Source of the DNA: Pseudomonadota bacterium
GTDB lineage: Bacteria > Pseudomonadota > Alphaproteobacteria > Micavibrionales > UBA1664
NCBI GenBank assembly: GCA_009926935.1
Contig: RFNZ01000001.1
Location: 124,001-188,000, forward strand
Direction: 5' to 3'
Length of the DNA stretch: 64,000 bases
The position numbers and the translations under genes are program-made. Of this stretch, positions 26,519-35,150 are shown piece after piece; positions within the stretch are counted from its first letter, which is position 1, and every line of letters starts with the position of its first letter. Under the pieces are notes generated by a model. The model was given only the letters and a program-made list of their open reading frames with translations, was not told the DNA's origin and did no database searches.

Positions 26519-26797
26519 TTATTCGACTGGATAACTGCGGCCGGTACGGCGCGCTTCCGATTTGTTTTTATTGATGATGGCAAGTGATTCGAGCCTGCCC
26601 ATACGCTCATGGGCCTGCACTTGCGGGGTGTTGCGGTAGCAGGTATCAAATTCAAAGGAGCCGCGCACATAACCTTTCGAGAGGCATTGCGCCTGCGCCG
26701 CCCCAAGGCCGGAAGATGCCGCCGGTTTAGAGGTATCGCCTGTGTTACCTGCACAGGCGGATAAAAAGAGAATGAACATCAGAACAATGAATCGCAT
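26519..26797 (-). CDS. Small lipoprotein of unknown function
   Basis: A 92-residue protein with a short signal peptide and lipobox (MRFIVLMFILFLSAC). The mature part is hydrophilic and has two further cysteines (QCLSKGY and FDTCYRN), which could form a disulfide in the periplasm. No family is recognised. It is downstream of the EF-hand gene but separated from it by a perfect terminator hairpin, so it probably has its own promoter. Confidence 0.7.
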   Translation of the reverse strand: MRFIVLMFILFLSACAGNTGDTSKPAASSGLGAAQAQCLSKGYVRGSFEFDTCYRNTPQVQAHERMGRLESLAIINKNKSEARRTGRSYPVE

Positions 26798-26810
26798 GAA
26801 ACGAGCCTAA

Positions 26811-26843
26811 AACAAAAAGGGCGGCATGACGCCGCCCTTTTAT
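26811..26843 (-). terminator. Perfect terminator between EF-hand gene and lipoprotein gene
   Basis: An 11-base-pair perfect stem AAAAGGGCGGC/GCCGCCCTTTT with a 5-base loop, flanked by A and T runs on both sides, so it can act in either direction. It follows the EF-hand stop by 15 bases. Confidence 0.85.
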
Positions 26844-26857
26844 CGTGGAATGAACAG

Positions 26858-27187
26858 TTATTCGGCTGGTTTTTCTTCAGCCTTCTGTTTCATTTTTTCG
26901 GCCATCTCTTTACGTTTTTCCTGATATTTGTCCTTCATTTTTTTGAAGTGGTCTTTCATTTCGTCTTTTGAGACCTTGCCGTCGGAATCGCCGTCCATCT
27001 CGGCAAAGCGTTTTTCCTGAATGGCCAGAAATTCAGCTTTACTTAGGAAACCGTCGCCATCCGTATCGGCGTCGTTTTTCATCATTTTGTGGCCTTCTGG
27101 ACCTTCTTTTTGGCCGTCTTCCGCCATTGCGGGGCCGGACATCAGAACCACGGCCAGTGCCGCGAGGAAGAGCTTGCGCATTTGCAT
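26858..27187 (-). CDS. Periplasmic EF-hand protein
   Basis: A 109-residue exported protein (signal peptide ending PAMA) with two canonical EF-hand loops: DADTDGDGFLSKAEF and DGDSDGKVSKDEM, each with Asp at positions 1, 3 and 5 and Glu at 12. The C-terminal third is a highly charged Lys/Glu helix. It probably binds calcium in the periplasm; the partner is unknown. GGAG lies 9 bases before ATG 27187. Confidence 0.83.
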   Translation of the reverse strand: MQMRKLFLAALAVVLMSGPAMAEDGQKEGPEGHKMMKNDADTDGDGFLSKAEFLAIQEKRFAEMDGDSDGKVSKDEMKDHFKKMKDKYQEKRKEMAEKMKQKAEEKPAE

Positions 27188-27354
27188 TTTAGGTATCTCC
27201 AGTATCGTTGAACGTTGCGTAATGCCTATTTATTAGCTTCGCACTCAAATGTGCCTCCTATATGGCATTCGTTGGGCTTTTGTGCAAACCCAAAAAAACA
27301 CTGGAAAACGGGCCCGTGAGGCCTTAAAACAGGCCGGAAACAAGGAAAATAGCC

Positions 27355-28728
27355 ATGTCCAACACACGCGCTCACCCGATCACACCGCTTGCAGCCAACC
27401 CCGAACAGCTTGCGGCGACCCTTGCTCACAAAATCAAAAGCCGAAATGCGGTCGTGGCCGTGATTGGCCTTGGCTATGTCGGCTTGCCGCTGATCCTCGG
27501 GTTTGCTGATGCCGACTTCCCCGTGCTTGGCCTTGATGTGGATGCCGCCAAAATCAAAAATCTGCGCGCGGGCAAGTCTTACGTGAAGCATATTCCGTCT
27601 GATGTCGTCGCAGCTGCCGTAAACAAAGGCAAGTTTGAAACATCGTCGAGCCTTGCGGATGTCGCCCGCGCGGACGTTATCATCATCTGCCTGCCAACGC
27701 CGCTGACCAAACAGCGCGACCCCGACCTTTCGTATATCACCAACACAGCCAAATCGATTGCGCCGTATATCAAGCGCGGGCAGCTTGTCATCCTTGAATC
27801 CACGACATGGCCTGGCACTACGACTGAGGTCATGATCCCGTTACTTCAAGAATCGGGTCTGAAATCGCGCGAGGATTTCTTTGTGGCCTTCAGCCCCGAG
27901 CGTGAAGACCCGGGCAATAAAAATTACAACACGCGGTCCATACCCAAAGTTGTGGGTGGGGACGGCCCGCATGCCACACAGCTTGCGGATGCGCTGTATT
28001 CAAGCTTCATCGATAAAACGGTTGTTGTTTCAACGCCCGATACGGCCGAGGCCGTGAAGCTGACTGAAAATATTTTCCGCTCGGTCAACATCGCGCTCGT
28101 GAACGAACTGAAGGTGATTTACGACGCGATGGGCATTGATGTTTGGGAAGTTATTAATGCGGCCGCAACCAAACCCTTTGGCTTTATGCCGTTTTACCCG
28201 GGGCCCGGGCTTGGCGGGCACTGCATCCCCATCGACCCGTTTTATCTGACGTGGAAAGCGCGCGAATACGAGCTGAATACACGCTTTATTGAACTGGCCG
28301 GTGAAATAATTGCCAATATGCCGCGCTACGTGGTTGGCAAGCTGGTTGAGGGCATGGATAGCAAGTTCAAAAAGGGACTAAACGGTGCAAATATTTTGCT
28401 GCTTGGCATGGCTTACAAAAAGAATATCGATGACATGCGCGAAACACCGACTTTGAAGCTGATAGACCTGATTGAAGCGCGCGGGGCCCAAACCGCCTAC
28501 CATGACCCTTTCGTGCCTGAAGTGCCGATGACCCGCGAACACCCTGAATATGCAGGCCGTAAATCCGTGCCATTAACAGCCGCCGCGATTGCATCCTACG
28601 ATGCGGTGGTGATTGTGACCGATCACGATGATGTGGATTACGCGCTTATATCGCAGCATGCGAAACTGGTTGTCGATACGCGCAACATGATGGCGAACTT
28701 TGATAAATCGAACGTCGTGAAAGCGTAA
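27355..28728 (+). CDS. wbpA: UDP-N-acetylglucosamine 6-dehydrogenase
   Basis: NAD-dependent nucleotide-sugar 6-dehydrogenase that oxidises UDP-GlcNAc to UDP-GlcNAcA, 457 residues. NAD motif VIGLGYVGLPL is at about 37-47; the catalytic cysteine is C290 in PGPGLGGHCIPIDP. The Lys/Asn pattern and the GMAYKKNIDDMRETP segment match the WbpA/WecC group. It is first in a four-gene operon with WbpB-like, formyltransferase and WbpE-like genes, spaced by 3, 3 and -8 bases, which fixes the likely substrate. Confidence 0.88.
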   Translation: MSNTRAHPITPLAANPEQLAATLAHKIKSRNAVVAVIGLGYVGLPLILGFADADFPVLGLDVDAAKIKNLRAGKSYVKHIPSDVVAAAVNKGKFETSSSLADVARADVIIICLPTPLTKQRDPDLSYITNTAKSIAPYIKRGQLVILESTTWPGTTTEVMIPLLQESGLKSREDFFVAFSPEREDPGNKNYNTRSIPKVVGGDGPHATQLADALYSSFIDKTVVVSTPDTAEAVKLTENIFRSVNIALVNELKVIYDAMGIDVWEVINAAATKPFGFMPFYPGPGLGGHCIPIDPFYLTWKAREYELNTRFIELAGEIIANMPRYVVGKLVEGMDSKFKKGLNGANILLLGMAYKKNIDDMRETPTLKLIDLIEARGAQTAYHDPFVPEVPMTREHPEYAGRKSVPLTAAAIASYDAVVIVTDHDDVDYALISQHAKLVVDTRNMMANFDKSNVVKA

Positions 28729-28731
28729 GCC

Positions 28732-29697
28732 ATGCCAGCCAAAAATATTGCCGTTATCGGTTGCGGGTATTGGGGCCAGAACATCGTGCGCTCGGCGGCT
28801 GATGCCGGCATTTTATATGCCGTCTCGGATGCCGATGCCGCCCGCACCCAAAGCTTTGCCGAAAAATACGCCGTCAAAGGCCTGACCTTTGAAGAGGCGC
28901 TCAACGACAATGCGGTTGCCGGTGTGATGTTGGCCGTCCCTGCGCCTTTGCATGCATCGATGGCGATTGCCGCCATGAAAGCGGGCAAGCATGTGTTTGT
29001 TGAAAAGCCGATTGCGCTGTCGATGGATGAAGCCGCCGACATGATTGCCGCCGCCAACAAGGCCGACCGTATTCTGATGGTCGGGCACCTGTTGCAATAC
29101 CACCCGGCGTTTCTGGCGCTTAAAAAGATGATGGCGGACGGTACGCTTGGCACCCTTAGGCATATCCATTCCAACCGTTTGAATTTCGGGAAAATCCGTA
29201 CGGAAGAAAACGTGTTTTGGTCTTTTGCGCCGCATGACGTTTCCATGATTTTGGCGCTTGCGGGCCGCGAGCCCATAAAAATCGAGGCGAGCTACACTGC
29301 CGATTTACCGCAAAGCCAACTGGCCAGCACGGCGATTGCGCATTTTGATTTTGGGGAAGGGCTGACCGCGCATATCCATGTATCGTGGCTCAACCCGTTC
29401 AAGGAACAGAAGCTTGTGGTTGTGGGCACCAAAGGCATGGCCGTGTTTGATGATACACAAGGCTGGGACAAAAAACTCTCGGTCGCGATGAACAGCGTGA
29501 CATTCGAAAACGGGCAGCCCGTTTTAAACAAAGGCGAGCCGCAGTTTGTACCGCTGGCCCAAAGCGAACCCCTGAAAGACGAATGCATCCATTTTGCCGC
29601 GTGTGTTGCGTCAGGCCAGCCCCCCCGCACGGATGGCGCGGAGGCCGCGCGCGTGCTAAAGGTAATGCAGGCTTGCGACAAAGCTGCAGGACTTTAA
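28732..29697 (+). CDS. wbpB: Gfo/Idh/MocA oxidoreductase, WbpB-like
   Basis: NAD-dependent oxidoreductase of 321 residues. The Rossmann motif VIGCGYWGQNIVRSA is at the N-terminus; the EKP motif (HVFVEKPIALS) and GHLLQYHPAF follow. In the Pseudomonas pathway WbpB oxidises UDP-GlcNAcA at C3 to the 3-keto sugar, which WbpE then aminates. The gene order here supports that role; another inositol-type substrate is possible but unlikely in this operon. Confidence 0.85.
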   Translation: MPAKNIAVIGCGYWGQNIVRSAADAGILYAVSDADAARTQSFAEKYAVKGLTFEEALNDNAVAGVMLAVPAPLHASMAIAAMKAGKHVFVEKPIALSMDEAADMIAAANKADRILMVGHLLQYHPAFLALKKMMADGTLGTLRHIHSNRLNFGKIRTEENVFWSFAPHDVSMILALAGREPIKIEASYTADLPQSQLASTAIAHFDFGEGLTAHIHVSWLNPFKEQKLVVVGTKGMAVFDDTQGWDKKLSVAMNSVTFENGQPVLNKGEPQFVPLAQSEPLKDECIHFAACVASGQPPRTDGAEAARVLKVMQACDKAAGL

Positions 29698-29700
29698 GCC

Positions 29701-30396
29701 ATGAAATTTGCCGTTATTACCTACAATATTCCGCACCTGAAAACACGCCAGATCCTGGACCAGATTGGCGCGACACCGATGAAGGTCGACGTATTCGCCA
29801 TTCCCTTCCGGCCGTTCAAGCCGCGGGATGTTGTTTTTAAGCATCGCCCCGACCAGCATACGGATAAAGCGACGCCCGACATCTGCCGCCAATACGGTTT
29901 TGGTTACACGGACGTAGCCGCGGATGCCGATATACCTGCCGGCTATGATTATTACGTGATTACGGGCGCGGGCATCCTGTCGCCCGAGTGCGTGCGCGGA
30001 AAACGTATCATCAACTCGCACCCTGGTATTATTCCGTCCGTCCGAGGGCTGGATGCTTTCAAGTGGGCGATATATGACGGGCAGCCGCTTGGCAACACGC
30101 TGCACTACATTGACGAAGCCGTGGATATGGGCGACCTCATCACCATCGAGATGACACCCGTTTATATAGATGACACGCTTGAGAGCCTCGCCCAGCGCCA
30201 CTATGATCGCGAAATTGAGCTGTTGAGCCGCTTTGCCGATTATGTAGGCCGCGGTACATATACAAGCCCCTTCCCCGAGCGGCCCGCACCCAAGCGCATG
30301 CCCGCCGCGACGGAACATGAAATGATGGCGCGTTTTGACGCCTATAAACAAAAATTTGCAGAACCTTCAACTAAGAAAGAGGCCGCCCGTGGCTGA
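29701..30396 (+). CDS. Formyltransferase, probable sugar N-formyltransferase
   Basis: A 231-residue protein with the formyl-transferase fold. Catalytic asparagine and histidine occur in INSHPGIIPSVRG (N104, H107), followed by DAVDMGDLI-like sequence DEAVDMGDLIT with the third catalytic acid. It is placed between wbpB and wbpE, the position expected for the acyltransferase that acts on the 3-amino group. I infer transfer of formyl from N10-formyltetrahydrofolate to the C3 amine of a 2-acetamido-3-amino uronic acid. The last 50 residues are not conserved in the family. Confidence 0.75.
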   Translation: MKFAVITYNIPHLKTRQILDQIGATPMKVDVFAIPFRPFKPRDVVFKHRPDQHTDKATPDICRQYGFGYTDVAADADIPAGYDYYVITGAGILSPECVRGKRIINSHPGIIPSVRGLDAFKWAIYDGQPLGNTLHYIDEAVDMGDLITIEMTPVYIDDTLESLAQRHYDREIELLSRFADYVGRGTYTSPFPERPAPKRMPAATEHEMMARFDAYKQKFAEPSTKKEAARG

Positions 30397-31555
30397 CAGT
30401 AACATCCTGCCTATCGAATTTGTGGACCTGAAAAAACAGCGCGCACGCATTGGCGACAAAATCGATGCCGCTATCCAAAAAGTATTGAGCCATGGGCAAT
30501 TTATCTTGGGCCCAGAGGTCAAACAGTTTGAAGACGCGATGAAACAATTTACGGGCGTGAAACATGCCATCGCGTGTTCGAACGGCACGGACGCCATTGC
30601 CCTCTGCCTTATGGCCCTTAAAGTGCGCCCGGGCGATGCGATTTTGTGCCCCAGCTTTACTTTTGCCGCGACCGCCGAAGTGGTGGCGTGGCTTGGTGCC
30701 ACCGCCATTTTCTGCGACATTGACGCCGATACCTTTAACATTTCACCCGCGAGCATCAAGGCGGGGCTTGAAACCGCCAAGCAAAAGAACCTCAAGGCCG
30801 TTGGTGTTATTTCGGTCGATCTTTTTGGCCTGCCTTGCGATTACGATGCGGTTGAAACCCTTTGCAAAGAGAACGGCCTGTGGCTGATTTGCGATTCAGC
30901 CCAAGGGTTTGGCTGCGCCTATAAAGGCCGCAAGACGGGCATGATTGGCACGTTTGCCACGACAAGCTTTTTCCCTGCAAAACCGCTTGGCTGTTACGGC
31001 GATGGTGGCGCCGTTTTTACCAATGACGACGAGATGGCGACTTTGCTGCAATCCCTGCGCTTTCATGGCAAGGGAAGTGATAAATACGACAACGTGCGCA
31101 TTGGCATGAATGCGCGGCTTGATACGTTGCAGGCGGCTATATTGCTTGAAAAAATTGCCGTCTATGCCGATGAAATTGAAGCGCGCAACAAGGTGGCTGC
31201 GGCCTACACGGCGCGCCTTCAAGATGCGGTCAAAACACCTTTCGTTCCTGCCGATTGCACATCGGTCTGGGCGCAGTACACGCTGACACTGCCCGAGGGT
31301 ACCGACCGCAACGCGCTGGCTGCCGCCCTTAAAGACAAAGGTATTCCGACGGCTGTTTATTACCCGAAACCCTTACACCAGCAGACGGCCTATAACCGTT
31401 ACCCTGTTGCCGGTAACGGCGTGCCTGTGTGCGAAAACCTGGCTGGCCGCGTGATAAGCCTACCCATGCATCCGTACCTGACGGACGCGCAGATTGATTA
31501 TATCTGCACGGAGTTTAAGGCCGCGATGAAGGCCCCACAGGCGGCGGCTGCCTAG
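30389..31555 (+). CDS. wbpE: UDP-3-keto-uronic acid aminotransferase, WbpE-like
   Basis: DegT-family PLP aminotransferase of 388 residues, predicted to aminate C3 of the keto-sugar made by WbpB. PLP lysine K198 sits in TTSFFPAKPLGCYGDGG; SNGTDAIALCLMAL and CDSAQGFGCAYKGRKTG are typical of WbpE. GTG 30389 is chosen because residues from there (ADSNILPIEFVDLKKQ) match the family start and AGAGG precedes it by 7 bases. The first 8 bases overlap the formyltransferase stop. Confidence 0.87.
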   Translation: MADSNILPIEFVDLKKQRARIGDKIDAAIQKVLSHGQFILGPEVKQFEDAMKQFTGVKHAIACSNGTDAIALCLMALKVRPGDAILCPSFTFAATAEVVAWLGATAIFCDIDADTFNISPASIKAGLETAKQKNLKAVGVISVDLFGLPCDYDAVETLCKENGLWLICDSAQGFGCAYKGRKTGMIGTFATTSFFPAKPLGCYGDGGAVFTNDDEMATLLQSLRFHGKGSDKYDNVRIGMNARLDTLQAAILLEKIAVYADEIEARNKVAAAYTARLQDAVKTPFVPADCTSVWAQYTLTLPEGTDRNALAAALKDKGIPTAVYYPKPLHQQTAYNRYPVAGNGVPVCENLAGRVISLPMHPYLTDAQIDYICTEFKAAMKAPQAAAA

Positions 31556-31566
31556 AATAAAAAGCT

Positions 31567-31645
31567 TTTTACCGCTAAGAGATTATTACAACTTTCTTAG
31601 CGTAACTTTGTACTCTTATCGCTCTTAGCGGTGAATTTTTTATTT
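31567..31645 (-). repeat. GCTAAG repeat, copy 2, within an inverted repeat
   Basis: The minus strand reads ACCGCTAAGAGCGATAAGAG, then ACGCTAAG about 20 bases on, matching copy 1 at 26.46 kb. The left end on + also reads ACCGCTAAGAG, so the element is bounded by an inverted repeat of 10-11 bases and could fold as a long stem. T-runs at both edges make it a possible two-way terminator between the wbp operon and the convergent MBL gene. Confidence 0.6.
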
Positions 31646-31694
31646 GCTGAACTCCCACCTTTACGGGAGTAACGAGTATCATTTTAGCTGTTGT

Positions 31695-32573
31695 TTAAAT
31701 TTTATTGATAGGCAGTTTTACGAATTGCACGCCTTTGGTTGCCGCGCCGAAGTCGCCCGCGCGGAGATTCACCTGAATAGAGGGTAATAGTAATTTTGGG
31801 ACATCCTTGCCCTTGTCGTCGCGGTTACGTTTTTCGACGTATTCGCCTTTTAGAATGCCTTCCTTAACACGGATATTGGCGGCTTTTTGTTCGGCAATTC
31901 TGGCCATGCATTGCGGTAGGCGCTTGCCTGCTGGCGGGTAGTCATGACCCACATACATGCGCATAGCATCGGGGAGCGCTAATAGTTTGCGCGAAGAATC
32001 GTAAGAATCCTCGGCGCTGCCGCCCGGGAAATCGCACCGCCCCGTACCGACATCGGGCAGGAACATGGCATCGCCCACAAAGACGGCGTCGCCAATGACG
32101 TAAGATGTATCGGCCGGTGTGTGGCCGGGGGTGTATATCATCCGTGCGGAAAGCGGGCCAATGCTGAAAGCCTCGTCATCTGCGAACAGATGGTCAAACT
32201 GATAGCCTTCCAAAGGCGTATCGTGATCGTTATGAAAGATGGGTTGCCATGTTTGCAGTACCTTGAGAATGTGGCGGCTGATAGCTGTTTTGCCACCCAA
32301 CTGTTTTTTAACATAGCTTGAGCCGGTAATGTGGTCGGCGTGAATATGGGTTTCGAGAATCCATTCCGTCTCAAGCCCCTTCTTGCGAACGAAATCAATG
32401 ACACGATCGGCTGCCGTGGTTTTTGTACGGCCTGAATGCATATCAAAATCCAGCACCGTATCTATAACGGCACAGCGCTTGTCGGGGTTACCTTCTGCCC
32501 AGACAACGTAACTCCATGTGGCTGTCATGGGGTCAAAAAAACCACGGACATTCGGATTCAGCATCAGCTGCAT
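31695..32573 (-). CDS. MBL-fold hydrolase, Blh/persulfide-dioxygenase type
   Basis: Metallo-beta-lactamase-fold protein of 292 residues. Metal ligands: THIHADH (75-81), a His after TPGHTP and an Asp in VGDAMFLPDVGTGRCDFPGG, then GHDYPP. These match the Blh branch of glyoxalase II/ETHE1 proteins, which in rhizobia and Xylella belongs to sulfide detoxification under BigR. It overlaps the rhodanese stop by 10 bases, so the pair likely handles persulfide or sulfide together. No BigR repressor gene is present. Confidence 0.82.
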   Translation of the reverse strand: MQLMLNPNVRGFFDPMTATWSYVVWAEGNPDKRCAVIDTVLDFDMHSGRTKTTAADRVIDFVRKKGLETEWILETHIHADHITGSSYVKKQLGGKTAISRHILKVLQTWQPIFHNDHDTPLEGYQFDHLFADDEAFSIGPLSARMIYTPGHTPADTSYVIGDAVFVGDAMFLPDVGTGRCDFPGGSAEDSYDSSRKLLALPDAMRMYVGHDYPPAGKRLPQCMARIAEQKAANIRVKEGILKGEYVEKRNRDDKGKDVPKLLLPSIQVNLRAGDFGAATKGVQFVKLPINKI

Positions 32574-32947
32574 GCCTCTGATTTATTGGGAATGGCGCAA
32601 GCCTTGCCAAAGCCTGAAGCCGTGCCAATGGTGGCGTGGCCCGCCGCCTCGCAAGCGATGAGCCCGCCCTCGATGACCGTTAGATTGGTAAAACCCGATG
32701 CCTGAAATTTTTCTGCCGCCTGCGTGGCCCGTTTGCCGCCTTTACACAAAAGATAGACGGGGGCGCCGCTATCCAACCCATGTTTTAACATGATGTCTTC
32801 AGGGTTGAGCGTATCAAGAGGGACGTGGGCGTGCGGGGCTGCCAAGCGTTTTTCTTCGTGTTCGGCCACAGTTCTGACGTCAAGGATAATGCCGTCTTGC
32901 ACGGTATCTGCTTTCCAATCTGAGGCGTTTAGAGTGTGAATGCCCAT
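32564..32947 (-). CDS. Rhodanese-domain sulfurtransferase
   Basis: A single rhodanese domain of 127 residues with active-site cysteine C68 in LLCKGGKRA and the CH2A motif LDVRTVAEHEEKRLAAPHAHVPL. It probably carries a persulfide to or from the downstream MBL enzyme. The C-terminal extension carries three more cysteines (IACEAAG, ACAIP, EACS). The start lies 87 bases from the divergent terC gene. Confidence 0.85.
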   Translation of the reverse strand: MGIHTLNASDWKADTVQDGIILDVRTVAEHEEKRLAAPHAHVPLDTLNPEDIMLKHGLDSGAPVYLLCKGGKRATQAAEKFQASGFTNLTVIEGGLIACEAAGHATIGTASGFGKACAIPNKSEACS

Positions 32948-33034
32948 CCTGCTTTCCCTTCATTGATTTGAGATATGTATCATTAACCTAGTTCAGGCCT
33001 TGACGCTTCTCAAGAGAGACCGCATTCTGGCCTT

Positions 33035-34000
33035 ATGACAGACCTTTTTCTCGGCCATCCTGTGTGGATGTGGGCTACTTTCCTTACTATCGTTATCGTA
33101 CTTCTGGTGCTGGACCTGGGCGTTCTGCACAAGAAGGATAAGGAGATTTCCGCCAAGGAAAGTCTTATCACTTACGGTTTTTACATACTGGCTGCCGTCG
33201 CCTTTGGCGGATGGATATGGAGCCAGTTGGGCGCCGAGAAGGCCATGGAGTACTACACGGGCTATGTCGTCGAACAATCGCTTTCGATGGATAACCTGTT
33301 TGTCATGGCCATGATTTTTGGGTTTTTCAAGATACCGCGTAAATACCAGCACCGCGTGTTGTTCTGGGGTATTTTGGGTGTCATCGTGCTACGGGGTGTC
33401 ATGATCGGCGTTGGAGCCGCGCTGATTTCCGAATTCCACTGGTTGCTTTACGTGTTTTCGGCGTTTCTGGTTTTCAGCGGTATCAAGATGATTGCCATGG
33501 CTGACCACGAGACTGACCTTTCCAAAAATCCGCTGCTCAAGTTCATGCAAAAGCATCTGCGGGTTGAAGACCAACTACATGGCGACAAGTTTTTCGTCCG
33601 GCTGATGGACAAAAATGTAGGCCACACGGCTATCTACATGACGCCGTTGTTTGTAGCCCTTGTGCTGATAGAGTTTGCGGATGTGATCTTTGCCGTGGAT
33701 TCCGTGCCCGCGGTGTTCGCTATCACGACTGATCCGTTTATCGTCTACACTTCCAACATCTTTGCCATTCTGGGCCTGCGGACGCTGTATTTTGCCTTGG
33801 CCGCGATGATGGACCGCTTTGCTTATCTGAAATACGCGCTGTCTGCTGTGCTGATCTTCATTGGCTCGAAAATTTTCATCGTCGATTTCGTGCTTGGGGA
33901 AGGCAAATTCCCGCCTGCGCTGTCGCTTGGTATCACTTTTGGCATACTGGGTGCGGGTGTCGCCTACTCGCTCTGGAAGACAAAAGACAAAAAACACTAA
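33035..34000 (+). CDS. TerC/Alx-family membrane protein
   Basis: A 321-residue integral membrane protein with about 9 helices. SLSMDNLFVMAMIFGFF and IEFADVIFAVDSVPAVFAIT carry the acidic residues conserved in TerC/Alx, which export manganese in E. coli and Bacillus. It stands alone between the divergent rhodanese gene and alr, so the substrate is inferred from family only. Confidence 0.87.
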   Translation: MTDLFLGHPVWMWATFLTIVIVLLVLDLGVLHKKDKEISAKESLITYGFYILAAVAFGGWIWSQLGAEKAMEYYTGYVVEQSLSMDNLFVMAMIFGFFKIPRKYQHRVLFWGILGVIVLRGVMIGVGAALISEFHWLLYVFSAFLVFSGIKMIAMADHETDLSKNPLLKFMQKHLRVEDQLHGDKFFVRLMDKNVGHTAIYMTPLFVALVLIEFADVIFAVDSVPAVFAITTDPFIVYTSNIFAILGLRTLYFALAAMMDRFAYLKYALSAVLIFIGSKIFIVDFVLGEGKFPPALSLGITFGILGAGVAYSLWKTKDKKH

Positions 34001-34029
34001 TATCCAACTACCGTTAAACAGCGTTTTTT

Positions 34030-35109
34030 ATGGCCCGCCATACCTCCTGCACGCTTTCAAGCGCCAATCTGCTTCATAACCTTGAGGCGATGCGCCGTGC
34101 GGCCAAAGGCAAGCGCATCATGGCCATGGTGAAGGCCAATGCTTACGGCCACGGCCTCCGGTCTGTTGCGCAGCGGCTTGACGGCCTTGTGGATTCCCTT
34201 GGGGTTGCCAGCATCGATGAGGCAATGGCGCTCAGAGAAGCAGGCATCAAAGGTACGATTACGCTGATTGAAGGCGTTTTTACCCCTGACGAGTTGGCGG
34301 TTGCGGCTACGCAGGGGTTTCAAGTAGTTTTTCATAGTGCAAAACAAGTCGAATGGCTGGTAGCGGCGATATTACCGAAGCCCCTTTTTGCGTGGCTCAA
34401 GGTTTATACGGGGATGGGGCGGCTTGGCTTCCCTGCCGATATCGCGGGAGCTGCCATGGATGCGCTTTCGGGTTCGAGCAACATCATTCAACCTGTCGGT
34501 ATCATGTCGCATTTTGCTTGCGCGGATGAGCCCGAGCACCCTTTGAACGCGCAACAAATCGAAACCTTTAAGTTACTGTTTCAAGGGCACGCAGGGCCGC
34601 GGAGCCTTTGCAATTCGGCGGGTATCCTTACCTTCCCCGACCACCAGCATGACTGGGTGCGCCCCGGCATTGCGCTGTACGGCGCCTCACCCTTTGCCGA
34701 CAAAAGCGCCGCTGATATCGGCCTCAAGCCTGTCATGACATTCAAGACGAAACTTATTTCGGTGCAGATGCACAAAAAAGGTTCGAGCATCGGGTACGGC
34801 GCGCGCTATGTGTGCCCTGAAGATATGCCCATCGGTATCATGGCTGTGGGCTACGGCGACGGATACCCGCGCAGCGCCCGCGATGGCACGCCAGTATTGG
34901 TTGAAGGTGTGCGCTGCGGTCTTGCTGGCCGCGTATCCATGGATATGGCGGCTATCGACCTCAGGCCCGTACCGCACGCCCAAGTAGGCAGCGATGTTAC
35001 GCTGTGGGGCTACGGCCTGCCCCTTGAGGACGTTGCGCCGCGCACCAGCAACATTGTCTACGACCTTTTGACAGGTATCCAGAACCGCGTGAAATTCGAG
35101 TGGGTGTAG
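34030..35109 (+). CDS. alr: Alanine racemase
   Basis: PLP enzyme that makes D-alanine for peptidoglycan. The PLP lysine is K35 in AMVKANAYGHG and the catalytic tyrosine Y256 in SSIGYGARY; GVASIDEAMALREAG and AVGYGDGYPR are also diagnostic. The 359 residues are normal. It starts 29 bases after the terC stop. Confidence 0.95.
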   Translation: MARHTSCTLSSANLLHNLEAMRRAAKGKRIMAMVKANAYGHGLRSVAQRLDGLVDSLGVASIDEAMALREAGIKGTITLIEGVFTPDELAVAATQGFQVVFHSAKQVEWLVAAILPKPLFAWLKVYTGMGRLGFPADIAGAAMDALSGSSNIIQPVGIMSHFACADEPEHPLNAQQIETFKLLFQGHAGPRSLCNSAGILTFPDHQHDWVRPGIALYGASPFADKSAADIGLKPVMTFKTKLISVQMHKKGSSIGYGARYVCPEDMPIGIMAVGYGDGYPRSARDGTPVLVEGVRCGLAGRVSMDMAAIDLRPVPHAQVGSDVTLWGYGLPLEDVAPRTSNIVYDLLTGIQNRVKFEWV

Positions 35110-35150
35110 TCGCTTGGCTTTAGGCCGCAGGGCCGCTATATAAGTGGCCC

